Counted from the first letter of the stretch, positions 27,549 to 38,884 are shown. The stretch: DNA of 64,000 nucleotides from Sipunculus nudus (GCA_026874595.1 CM049309.1:42979079-43043078); one strand, 5' to 3'. A program made the numbers and translations. The notes: generated from the sequence alone by a model not told the origin.

Positions 27549-28680
27549 CTCAGCTGACTGAAAGTTATCTGAACTATAGCGATCGCTCTTTGTCAGTCGT
27601 CCGTCCGTCTGGCCGTCCGTTAACAGGGCACAAATCGTACCCACGTAACCTGGAATCTTCTAACTTGACATCCTGGGAGGTCCATGAAAAATCTCGGAAA
27701 CCTGAAATTAGGTCTCTGTTACCCATATTCTCTGTGCTATGGGTCTCGTAAGTACCCCCATGGAAAAAATGATACAAAAGCTTCAGTATCTGAATAACTG
27801 GATTGATCACCATGATTCTTTGCATAAATATTGATCATGGAGTGTTACATCAGTTCCTACAAACTGGTGGCGCCACCTGAATTTTTTTTCGAAAGTTTTA
27901 CGATTTTTTTTCTCTATATCTGATACCTTCAAAGATTATCATCTGTTAACAGGGCACAAATTATAACCTCTGGACCTAGAATATTTATACTTGACATCTA
28001 GAGAGGTCCTTGAAAAGTCTTCATAGAAATCTGAAATAAGATCTTTGTTACCCATATCCTCCGAGCAATGGGGCTCGTAAGTACCCCCTAGAATAAATAA
28101 AAATGTGAAACAAAAACTGTGCGTTCGTTTCAAGAGAATTCCTCTGAGACCCTTGGACCCTCTCTGAAACCCAGCATAGTTGTTCCCATATTTATGTATT
28201 TGTGCCATCTTGTTCTCGAGACTGGTGGCACAATCTGCAGTCGTTTTCCTTTGGCGTCCATCCGTACATGTGCTTTGGGTGAAAATTGCACATATTCTAG
28301 GAGTGGTTCAATGTATTGGTCTAAAATTTGGCATCTCAATCTTGGAGAGTTTCTCATAAACCAGACAGGTGGCGCAAGGTGTTTTTGTTGATTAAATTAA
28401 TGCCGTTTTCTCAGGAGTGATGTAACATACCACTCAACCCAACCCTTACTTCACCTGTGCCACTTTGACTTCGGCCGATACACGTTGTCGCTTGTCGACT
28501 ATCCGTTTTTTAGTTAAAAATGTGATACAAAAACTCCAGTAACTGAATAACTAATGCACTGATGGCCATGATACTTTGCATGCATATTGGTGGCACTACT
28601 TGTATTTTTTTTCTAATTTTTATGCATTTTTTTCTTCTATTTATGAGACCGTCAAATGAAGTCGTCATCTGTCCGTAAGC
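27549..28680 (+). repeat. complex dispersed repeat with internal partial duplication
   Basis: The segment opens with a GTCCGTCCGTCTGGCC-type run. It then holds two diverged copies of one sentence: TTAACAGGGCACAAAT ... CTTGACATC ... GTTACCCATAT ... CTCGTAAGTACCCCC, at about 27617-27760 and 27945-28090. GGTGGCGCCACCTG lies near 27866. A module ending CGCTTGTCGACTATCCG (about 28490-28506) matches the end of the repeat at 59540-59575. A third partial sentence follows at 28510-28680. No coding capacity is seen. Confidence 0.65.
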
Positions 28681-31600
28681 CCACTGAAACCCATTTCTAA
28701 GGACTCTTCACTAAATTCATGATTTTTTGGCGCTCTGGCAGTCATTTTGCTCTTTGCTCAACATTTCTTGAATTAAACTGAGCGTCAGGACCATTGGCCA
28801 CTAGTTTAATCAAATGTAATTGCGTCCTTGATTTTTGTGTATACTTTTAATTTATAGGGGTATGACATAGGAAACCTGAGATTATAACGTCAAACAATTT
28901 TATATTTGTCAACGCCAGTAATCTTTATATTTGTCAGCGCCAGGAATCTTAAAATTAAATTGATAAAACTATACCCGGTGGTCCTTTTTTCATATTGCTC
29001 AAAAAGTATGCGGTTTTTACTGTAAGCATAGGTCTGTGTCCGGGTTTGGTCATCATAGAAGACAGATATTCGAGTATGTTTACTGAAAACAGTCTGCCCA
29101 AGATTAGTTGATTTGGTATATACATCATTTAAAGTGTAGAATATCAGTCACAAACATGCAGAACCATGTGTTGCATATCTGTTGTTTACTAAAGGCGGTT
29201 ACGGTTTATCTATTGATACCTCAGATAAACATGGAATGCCTGCAAAGTATATTGGTTTAAAACTGCTGTGTAAGATCAAAGATACATATTTTCATTTTAA
29301 AAGCAGCGTTGATCAAATAGCCGAACATTCGATGCTGCAACTTTAAATCTGGATTATTTTTCATGAAAATTTACGATTTTTTTATCATGTTTAAATACTT
29401 CACATACTTTCATATGATAAATCTCAGGATACTTTTATAAGGTTCTAACTTGTAAATTTCAGTGCTTGGTGAGAGTTATTCGCGTGCTTTGTAATGTCAC
29501 TTCATATAGTGGTATTTTACCGAGCAAAATTTGTTGAGGTCTCCTCTATGTAAAACAATATTACCAGAAACTTGTATTATAAATCACTAAGATAAGATAG
29601 TTTATGATTTCACTCGACACATAAATGCTAATATCATTCCTGAAGCTTGTTAATAATTATAATTTACCTAAAGTTTCGCAATATGGTCTAGATTTATATT
29701 TTACTCCCTTTTTCCTTCAAGATGTTACTATTTTTTTTATAATAAAAGCGGGAGTTACAGCACAAGACATGTTCAATTGTATGGAAGATTCCTGAGAAAC
29801 TGTTCATGATTCAGGGAAATATTAGATATTTGCCTTGGGACATTTGTCCTTTAAGGTTTGTTATATCTTCTTCATTAAAAATGTTCACAGTGACAAATTG
29901 TAGCCTTGCTAAAACAGTATATAGCGGAATTGAATAAACAGTAACAGGAAAACGAAAAAAAACCGCCACATAATATAAAAATAATATAAAAATAAGCCAC
30001 ATTCCCAATAAAATGCATGTGTAATGTTTTATTTCAACATAATAGAAAGTAAAGAGTCGGCATATGTCCCTGCATGTTTCCTTTTAAGCAGATCACAGTG
30101 TTGCTTAACATTGCATGCTCACATTAAAAAATCATGTTGACCTCAGGTAAGTAAGTATATTTACAAGGACATTTACTAGTATATTTATATAATTTTGTCG
30201 AAAATATTTATTAATTTTTTTCAGCATGTTAAGCCTTTCATAAACCATATCATGTCACTCTGTATCTGTTCACACACTCTTCATGACTGTACAATATTTG
30301 AGGTTTTGCTCCTACTTACAGTCATTAACTAGTGTCTTGAACATTTGTAAACCGGTGTTTATCACAACAAATAAAGATTTTGGGCAATAATTAGACGCTT
30401 CGGTCGGCAAATGGAACAATTGACACCTTGTTTTCTTTTATTTTCCAGTCGCTTTCGGGTACCATTTCTCATATTCACACGATTTGATGACAATTTACTG
30501 CACACTTTACTGTTTGATGAAGTGTTATAATACAAAGATGATAACAGTTATATAGTGAAGTTATGGAAGCGTGGTATTGAATAGGTTGATTATACTTTTT
30601 CAGATAATGACACATCATAGCTGTGGTGTTAGAGAGAACTAAATTCGACCAAGTATACATTTTAACTGGGCTTTAACATCAGTCACGTAACAGTCCAGGC
30701 AACTTATTGGATATAATAAAAAATATTCCATTCGTTAATTTTCGCATATCAGATTTCAAAGATGAAGAGGTTTCAGCGACCTAGTTTTATGAATGAAAAG
30801 TCTACATTTAAAACGTCCATGCTCAGGAAGGTGTTAGTAACTGAAGTGGTTATGAATAGGAACCTCGTAATGGAATGCAGAAAATCGAAATAAAAAAAAA
30901 ACGCTCTAATTAGAGTTTGACGATATTTCGGTATAATACCGAATACCAGTATATCTTATATCATGGTATGATCATAAGGGGTATCAGGTTACTAATATTG
31001 AGGTAATTTCCTGTTTTAAGTTTCAGTTGTTTTTTTTTCAAATTCCCTAATTTATGGTCAATACCATGCTAAAACTAATTCAAAGTTTATTTGCAATGAT
31101 TAACATGAATGTTAAAATATAAAACAGTCATTAATAGGAATGTGCTAATGGACTTTGATATGTGATATCAGTATATATAATAGGGTTTTTGTGTATAATT
31201 TGTGAGTCAGTATTAAAATATCGTTCTGTTGGATACATCTAGGCTAATGTATAAGCGCTTCCTTCTAATCTTTCTTTTAAAAATAATTTAAACAGGAAGT
31301 GAATAATTATTTCTTTTTGTGAATGGCTACTTATGGCTACCTTGCACAAGCATATTTATGCAAGGTCAGGACTCCCTTGTCAAAGGTTACCACAAATTAT
31401 TAAGTCAGACGTTAATCTATTCGCACCCTGTAAAACGTTTGCTTTTTTTATATTGGCAAAATAAATATGTTCTTGACGCAGCTGGTGTTAGCTAAGTAGA
31501 CTTCTGATTGGATAGTGCCAATCACACTTAGGGTATAATTAGAGGGCTTGGGGACCACACTCCGGTCTAACACTGTCGAATCCCACGACGGGACAGTCGT

Positions 31601-34165
31601 ATTTTGTGGAGACATTGATTCCCATTTACCCAAAGTCCTATGCAAAGCCCGTAGCCGGCAATGTGTCTTTTCATGTAGAGAAGCCACTTCATCACGTGAC
31701 AGAAGAGCCTGTTCCCACTTCCTGATTTACGCGTTTGCTTCGCCCAACTCAAAACAAGACCGGTCCCCCATGACTTATTTGCCGATCCAATTAAGATAAC
31801 AACTGAAGAAATGTGTATGAATGAGGGGGGCATTATTTGTCAAAATTTATGGTCTAGCGGGGTTGAGGCACTGAAAAGATATGGCCGCTACAGGCAGCTA
31901 ATCTTGTTTACGCATGCGCAATACGGACTGACTGACTTCTTTGTGCTACCTGGTGATGACTGTCCATCCTAATTTATGGCACTTGCAGGCACTGCGCAAT
32001 GATCCTCCCATGATCAAAGATATCCGAAAGAAATACTTCAAAATAGGAAAATCCTAGCCTCGGATGATGAATGGTTGCGGGTAGGGCAGGTTTCTTTGAA
32101 TGCACAAAACCGTATCCTTGAAACAGATGTTAAGAATATTAAATCAGTGAAGACCTCCTCTGGTATCTCCGAGAAAAATATGTTTAAAATGCAGAAATAA
32201 AAAAATTGTAAATTCCACTGGCTAAAGTTGAAATCTTAACAGATTAAATATAAAGTCCATCCGTCGATTAATATTTACTGCGGAAATATACCTCAATGTG
32301 ATCAATCATAATTTGTGCATTCCAGGCTTTCAATGCTATGTTTTTCATACTGAGGGCTCGCCTCTATACTTACCGGTCGGCGTGCGCTGCCAGTCGTAGA
32401 TAGTATGGCTTGACTTGGGGGAGATGTAATATGACTTATAAATGTCCTGATACAAGTGACCTTTGACCGGGATATGAAGATCGAGGACAACAGATGAACA
32501 GTTATGGTAAAGAACAAACGGAATTACCTTATATATTAACATGATCAAGATTTCCATGTTTCTAAGGCATCATACAAGTAAAATATAGGAGAATTCCTTT
32601 ACCGTTTTAACAGTGTTTTTTGTTTTCAAATTTATAACCATATATATATTCAATCCTTGTAGTTATCTATATTTTAACTATCTGGCTGTCTGTCTGTCAT
32701 ATATGTTTGTGATAGTGTATGTATTTAGTAACACTGAACCTATCATAACAATAAATATACACTTATCAATTTGTTAGGTCAACATCATTTTGTTTATTTC
32801 AGATGAAATATATATAAATATATATTATCAGACCATAAAGGACATATCAATACATTATGCGTTGCTCGGTTATTTAGTTTTAGTTTTTTCCACAGATTGT
32901 TATTTAAGTTGCACGTATTTTCTAATTTGTTCCCATATGCAGCGGTGACATTTTATTAAATTGCATTTAATTCATAGTATTAATATCTGTAAGAGCAAGC
33001 AATTATACTCATGGTCCACCTGTAATGATCAACATATTTTAACACATATGATGAGACATGCTCATATTTTTATAACTATTATTAACCTGTTGCATGATAT
33101 GCTGTTGAAAACAACTGTCGTCTCTTTGCTACATTGTAACATAAACTTATAGAGGTTAATCAGTTTGTGCTTAAATTTTGCTTCCAATCTTACTATCTTT
33201 GTTTCCTATCGATCTTCTTGTGGTATTTAGAAAAAATGCAAAGATCCTGTCGATTAAAGTTTTTTTTTAAAGAGAGGAGTTGATTGCAGGGCCTCGGCTG
33301 GTTAACACGTCTTTTTTAAGCTTTCCTCTTAATTTTGATCGGGATTTTATATGCTTTTCTACTCGTATACGCATTCTGTCTCTCCTTCTGAGTAAGGTTT
33401 CTGGGCAATTTGTCCGTGAATGTTGATCAGAATTTGAATTAACCACATTGACATTTTTAACCCACGATCTGCTAATCCAGGTCACTATATCTGCTGTGTG
33501 AATCCTTACGTCATGTGTAACCTGAGCGAAAGCACAGGACATCAGTTCTTACATAGATAAGATTATCCTCTAAAATAAAGGATCATTAAGATATTGATAA
33601 ATTGACCAGAATCTTTTGCAAATTTTTTGATTTTATTAAGCAAGATTCAACGTTGTTATCGGCAAAAATAAGGCTCATTACGTTATGAGGATTAAGAGAT
33701 CCGGAAAAGGAAATCATTGATGCTTCACATTACAGCCTTGGTCAGGTTCGAGTATGGATGACCTGGACGTATGTTTAAAGGTCACAGAGGCGAGAATGCT
33801 AGAATTATGTAAGCACAATAACCCAAAGAGATTTAAAGGCACGGTCACCATTATTCGGCCATTGATGCACCTCATAAAGGGTCGGTTCAATTTCGAATAT
33901 CAATAACCTTGTCACATTTTTAAGGTCACACAGCCCATGTCTACGGACGTCATGTTCATCCAAATAGTTGTCGAGATGGACGGTTACGACCGATCTGGCG
34001 ACACCAATGGATGACGACTGATCTGGAGATTTCGGGTCCGGAACACAGATAATTAAATGCTATTTTAGTGTTATATTATATATGTAAGCTTGTAAAGTCC
34101 TGTTTGAGTCCGTGGTTTGTATTTTTGTTTTCACAAGACTCACGATTGCTGGCTTATGCTGAAGC
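28681..34165. other. unique non-coding sequence
   Basis: No gene is supportable in these 5.5 kb. Small palindromes CTCTAATTAGAG (30904-30915) and TTCGGTAT-A-ATACCGAA (30927-30943) lie close together. The balanced block 33690-34070 might be regulatory. Overlapping antiparallel short frames at 31448-31833 show no domain. Confidence 0.4.
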
Positions 34166-34232
34166 TTATTGGCAAAATGGTTAGGGGTGATGGACTCGTG
34201 ACCGTTCAAGTCACGTTCAGACGCCTTCCGCG
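34166..34232 (+). repeat. decayed tRNA-like sequence, possible SINE head
   Basis: TGGCAAAATGG at 34170-34180 fits the pol III A-box pattern. It is followed by GTTAGGG and GGACTCGTGACC, which resemble the D-arm and anticodon arm of many tRNA-derived SINEs. At the expected spacing (44 nt) only a poor B-box is found (CGTTCAGACGCC, 34214-34225). No SINE tail is recognised. It could be a degraded SINE head or chance. Confidence 0.35.
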
Positions 34233-34649
34233 GTTCTCCTAGCGAAAGTCTTTACAACAAGGTACGCTCTCTCCACCCTGAAGTGAATCGATTCTGGTCA
34301 TAGACATGAGGCAAATGTAGAACGAAAAACCTTATAGCTCCTATTATGATTGTTAGTGTTGTATTCCACGAATAGCTACAAAACTGAACAGACCAGAAAG
34401 ACCAGGAAGGCAAAGAGTAAAGCTAGTTGGGACTGCCATTGTCAGTGATATCAAACTATAAAGCCAACCTTAACTTATTTATTTTACCCTAACATAGTAC
34501 ACCAGTATTACGTACAGTACGCATGCTCCTGGAAATTTGCATATTGCTTCTATATCCTTGTACCAGTTAAATACCATCCTTGTCCTTATTTAAGGATTAA
34601 AAATACTGACTCCCGTTAATTTTGGAATGATGTAGATAATGACAAAAAA

Positions 34650-34993
34650 TTAGGCCAAAATAAAAAAAAGGTATGGTTCTCAGGCACTTTTTTTCATAAA
34701 TCAATGCGGGCGGGCGCTTTTTTTATTTTAATTTTTTTTGGTATGTTTCGATAAAAATGTCAAATGATAAGGGAAAAGCATGAAAATAACAGTTTTATTT
34801 TGCTAAATAAGTAAAAGCACTACAAAACAAAGGAAGTTGTATGGTTTTATCTTCTTGAAAGAAATGTCGGAGCGGCAGCAGCTCAAAATTGGAAAGTTTT
34901 TATTGAAAATCAAAATAAAAATTTTTGATGCGGGGGTTTGAAATTGATGCGGGCGGTGCCTGAGAACCATAGCTTTAATTTTTTTTGGCCTTA
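34650..34993. mobile_element. MITE with ~37-bp TIRs and TTA target duplication (Harbinger-like)
   Basis: The element is 34653-34990 (338 bp). The left terminus GGCCAAAATA... and the inverted right terminus ...TTTTTTGGCC share an arm of about 37 bp. The inner 15 bp are perfect (ATGGTTCTCAGGCAC against its complement, ending at 34687 and starting at 34956). Subterminal TGCGGGCGG motifs repeat inside both ends. A 3-bp TTA flanks each side. TIRs starting GGCC with TTA duplications fit PIF/Harbinger non-autonomous elements. It has no coding capacity. Confidence 0.7.
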
Positions 34994-34994
34994 G

Positions 34995-34995
34995 T

Positions 34996-35024
<29 letters not shown>
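34995..35024. repeat. (AT)n tract left of the TRIM
   Basis: This is the left half of an AT microsatellite split by the insertion at 35025-35452. The right half is 35453-35490. Confidence 0.95.
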
Positions 35025-35028
<4 letters not shown>

Positions 35029-35180
35029 ACGAATGCAAATTGCTCAGGGGAAAACATTGGGCCGATCCTGGATTCGAACCCATGTCGGTGGCGGACAAGT
35101 CCGGCGTACCAACCGCTTCAGTAGAAAAGACAGCTTCACTAGCGAGACAGTTCGGTCCGCTTTTATATCACCCCGTAACA
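35025..35180 (-). repeat. TRIM 3' LTR (156 bp)
   Basis: This LTR has perfect 6-bp terminal inverted repeats TGTTAC/GTAACA. On the minus strand it holds a perfect B-box, GGTTCGAATCC (complement at 35070-35080). The A-box is weaker (complement at 35113-35123). Confidence 0.82.
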
Positions 35181-35297
35181 CACCCCCTCTGAAGAGCTTT
35201 GGCTATCAGAACAAGACTAATTATCCCAGGAGTCACACTTTGGTGAGCTTATTCCCTGGGCCACAAAGTTTACCGTCACATTGAACGAGCCCCCTTT

Positions 35298-35448
35298 TGT
35301 TACGAAGACAATTTTTTTAGGGGAAATTCTGGGCCGATCAGGAATTCGAACCCATAACGGTGGCGCACAAGTCCGGCGTACCAACCGCTTCGCTAGCAAA
35401 GCAAGCTTCACTAGCGAGACAGTTAGGTCCGCTTTTATGTCACCCCAT

Positions 35449-35452
<4 letters not shown>
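35298..35452 (-). repeat. TRIM 5' LTR (155 bp)
   Basis: The termini are TGTTAC and ATAACA on the plus strand. The minus-strand A-box TAGCGAAGCGG is strong (complement at 35385-35395). The B-box GGTTCGAATTCC is nearly perfect (complement at 35341-35352). It differs from the other LTR at about two dozen positions, so the insertion is old or the LTRs come from different source copies. Confidence 0.82.
35341..35395 (-). promoter_or_regulatory. tRNA-like internal pol III promoter in the 5' LTR
   Basis: On the minus strand the A-box starts 43 nt before the B-box, the spacing of a real tRNA gene. A D-stem of GCG/CGC and a GGTTGGTA D-loop are visible. The T-stem and acceptor stem do not pair well, so this is a tRNA-like promoter and not a functional tRNA gene. 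Pol III transcription would replace the usual pol II LTR promoter. Confidence 0.65.
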
Positions 35453-35492
<40 letters not shown>

Positions 35493-35511
35493 TTTCCCCC
35501 CCCCCCCCCCC
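35453..35511. repeat. (AT)n followed by poly(C)
   Basis: AT runs from 35453 to 35490, and a C16 run lies at about 35496-35511. The AT part continues the tract interrupted by the TRIM. Confidence 0.95.
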
Positions 35512-36336
35512 TTCCCCGTTGTGCAATTATTACTCAAATTGTTTTTCAACTGCAGCATTTCATGTTCCTTCGTGATGGTTGCACACATGGGGTCTTAAAC
35601 CAAGCTGCTCCACTCTGAATTGTTCTCTAACTGTTATGTATTTCGTTGGCCGAATACTAGCAAAATTGCCGGGCTCGGTCAATTATTCATCAAACTGCCA
35701 GATGTACTCCGCAGATCAAAAAGACTTTAATGAATGAAAACCTCGTTAGCAAGGGGGTGGTGACGTTTAAATGGCTTGACTTGATTTTCAGCAGGATAAC
35801 CCTAATGGCTTCCTTTGTTTTAAGTATGGAAAGGTTCAAGTCAAAATCGGTGTCTGGTTTAAAGTACGCGGGTATGTCGGAGTCAAATGCTTTATTTATT
35901 TTATGTTATATGGGCACGGCAACAGCATTACTTTTAACTGAGAGTTTTTCTTTCCTGTTCCAATGCTGCATTCAATGAGGCAGCTTATGCTGCAAGTGGT
36001 CGGAAATTCTTAATCTGATGCTCTCTGTGTTGGAGGAATGGGGGCTGAGGAAAGGTGGTGGCCCATGCTAGGTTTAATATTTATTTTATTACAACCTCTT
36101 TCGGTAACCGTAAGGAAAACATAATTTTAATCAAACTGTGTTTTCCTCCATGAAGGGTGCAAAGCATGGATCTTTGTTATCTTAAACGTGCGTATCGAGA
36201 GCTCATGTTATCAGATCTTCGATTTTACCATTGAGACCCCCACCGGGACCGCTGGGCCTGTGGATATGATGTCTACTATCCTGAGTCCATAAGGCAGGTG
36301 TCCCGTTTCAGCCATCGAGAAATTAAGCACTAGCTC
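35512..36336. other. unique non-coding sequence
   Basis: Nothing recognisable is seen apart from an 82-codon frame (35730-35978) without domain features. Confidence 0.4.
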
Positions 36337-36771
36337 TCGTTGGTGGATCTCCATTGTCTGCAGTCCAATACACCATCTGGTCGATCCCCGTTGCCTGCAT
36401 TCGGAAAATCCAATACACCAAATGGTGGATCTCCGTTGTCTGCAGTCGGAAAATCCAATACACCAACTGGTGGATCTCCGTTGTCTGCAGTCGAAAAAAT
36501 TTAATACACGTTACCAACTGGATGTCCGTTGTCTGCAGTCGGAAATCCAATAATCAAAATGGTGGATTTCCGTTGTCTGTAGTATGGAATCCAATACACC
36601 AACTGGTGGATCTCCATTGTCTGCAGTCGGAAATCCAATAATCCAACTAGTGGATTTCCGTTGTCTGCAATCCAGAAATCCAATACAACGACTGGTGTAT
36701 CTCCGTTGTCTGCATTTCAGAAATCAAATGATCCAGCTGGTGGATCCCTGTTGTCTTCTAATGGGAAAACC
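36337..36771. repeat. 45-bp minisatellite, about ten copies
   Basis: TTGTCTGCAG-type unit starts fall at 36353, 36391, 36436, 36481, 36529, 36573, 36617, 36661, 36706 and 36751, giving spacings of 38, 45, 45, 48, 44, 44, 44, 45 and 45. Each unit carries TCGGAAATCCAATACACC and GGTGGATCTCCG. Because 45 is a multiple of three, frames stay open on both strands and give a repetitive Trp/Cys peptide. I treat these as by-products. Confidence 0.95.
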
Positions 36772-38884
36772 ATTACTCAGTAAGATCCTTGTTATAAGCC
36801 ATAGAATAATTAATTTCTCTAAACAAATTAACAGTTAACAATGGACATTAAAGGAAAGAGAATGCTTTGTACTTTCATTGCTTTCACCACACGTATAAAG
36901 TAACTGCCTTCAGCTAACCCTGTTTTAACAGGTGTGGCTTGAGCATCAAATAGTTGGCATGTAATACGTTAACAGAACTGTTACAAGGAGAAAATAAAGA
37001 TTTCTACTGGTTTCAGCCTTTTTGGAGAATTTGTATTTTACATCCGAGAGTGTAGGGGATAACTTAGAGATAACCATATGATATTTATTTCTTTCCAGAG
37101 TCGGACACATCAGGGAACAGAATTACCGTTAATAAGTTTCGGTTCGACAACAAACACTATCAATGTCTAAACAATTCGCAATGGCTATCTGTCACGTCTT
37201 TCTTCAACAGTGTGACTGAGGAACGGTGCTAGATGGGCTGAGAACTACATTTGATAATTTTACAAAACACTACAACATTTTGTCGTCTCCGACTGGAGAA
37301 CAATATTTCACGTCCGAATTCTATAAGAAGTTACCTGTATGATATGTCTTTATTCCAAATATACATATTATGGATATCAAATTTTACAAAGTTGCACTTG
37401 AAACTTATAATAGTTTACCTGCAGCTTGGCCTAATAGGCTAAACATGCCTTAGGGAACCATCGTTTTAGTCGTCACCATGGCGATGCTTTATCTTCGGCA
37501 ATAATAAGTTTTCAGTGGTGAATGCTACAAATTTTAGAGTTCACCGAACATTGGTGGTCTCTTTAAGAAAATAAGCGCGTTCATAAAATGAAATATGTTT
37601 TCGTTTTAATCCACAATGAATGCGAATTCCTTCGGGAAATTTCTTAATATTATGTGCCTGACACGAGAATAAAAAAATACCTTTTGAAGTCTCCAAATCG
37701 ACATCTTTGCAACGAACTCTCATTGGTGTAGAATAAAACAGTGCATGCCGTGTTTTACACTCGCTGCTACTGTGCTTTTGGTAGTTTAGTGATCATTTTG
37801 GGATATAATACATACTTTCACACATTTTATTAGTAACCTTAAGATATGACCTCGAGATAAATTTGTACTATGACAATAAAGCCAAAGCATCGTATATAAT
37901 TGCGACAATAGCATTGGCGTTTCAAAACAGAGACGTTTTCGGGATTTATTTAATTCAGGGATTTTATTAAAAGAAAGTATTAGCATTCTTCACGCCGCAA
38001 TGCTCAGCGAATCTACATGCCATATATTCTAGTTGGGCACATCGCTAATAGCAGCGACTTATTTTCGTTAGACTTTATATACCAGATTCCCGATAACGCC
38101 AGTTAAGAATAGAGCGGGGTACCAATCTGACTATTACACTTACAATTAGACCAGTTCTCGTGCATTCCGCATCTTATTTGATTATCCCCAGTTAAAATCG
38201 TTTTGATGAGGAACAAGAATTTTCACGTCCGCGAAATGGAAAGGGATATATGTCGCAACCAAAGTGGATGGCAGGTGTGTGTGACATTAACATATTTCGT
38301 TATATCGCAGAATGGCGATTCGTCATAGCGTTTTCATATAACGTTTACATATATTTTCCGATATCTTGTGAGGATTGACTGAAATTGACTAACTGTGGTA
38401 AACTCAGGTTTCTTATACAAATTTAGATACCTAAATGTAAAAAGAATGAAATTGAAAACCGTCTCAGTGTCGCTCCATCCTAGTTTGCTCGATGGCTTAT
38501 TGGTACCCAATATATTTTCACACAGAGGAAGGAAGAAATGCTTACATGGTCATAAAAATTATTGGTTATTTATTAATGTCCTTACATTTTGTGGTAACAG
38601 CCGGAAGAACATGGTTTCAATTTAACAGTATTTTTGCAGCCTGGCATGTTTAAAGAAAACTGTGATTTTAATGTTTTCTTTGGGAACTATACAATAGGTC
38701 CAAACTGTACAAAGTTATTAATGTTGCCATATTTCCTGTACGAAACTTATATGCATATACATTTATATTTAACATGATATGGAATTAATGAGATATGTTT
38801 CATGCCATTATATGTATGGTAATGAATTAATGATATATAAGATGTGTACAGATCAAGGCCCAATAAATTTGAAAACTATTAAGC
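36772..38884. other. unique non-coding sequence
   Basis: No gene is seen. The part just left of 38885 would be the interior of the LTR retrotransposon read on the minus strand, but no gag-like frame is open there. The interior is therefore deleted or decayed. Confidence 0.45.

Larger units (their letters stand above)
35025..35452 (-). mobile_element. TRIM: miniature LTR retrotransposon with tRNA-like LTRs (Helenus-like)
   Basis: The element is 428 bp: LTR 35025-35180, interior 35181-35297, LTR 35298-35452. Read on the minus strand, the 5' LTR is 35452-35298. Three bases later comes GGGGGCTCGT (35294-35285), matching the first part of a tRNA-Pro primer-binding site. The interior ends in a purine tract AGAGGGGG (35190-35183) two bases before the 3' LTR. 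Both LTRs start and end TGTTAC...(G/A)TAACA and are roughly 85% alike. Both hold A- and B-box-like elements. ATAT flanks each side, a possible 4-bp duplication hidden in an AT tract. No protein is encoded, so movement would need enzymes in trans. Confidence 0.82.

Noticed and set aside
35341-35395. Functional tRNA gene in the 5' LTR
   Set aside because: A- and B-boxes and spacing fit, but T-stem and acceptor pairing are poor and the sequence is part of an LTR repeated nearby.
34985-35598. Frames of 71-123 codons across the TRIM
   Set aside because: They run through AT tracts, both LTRs and poly(C). The element is explained as non-coding.
36323-36838. Open frames on both strands with repeated VVCSRK-type peptide
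   Set aside because: Produced by the 45-bp minisatellite period.
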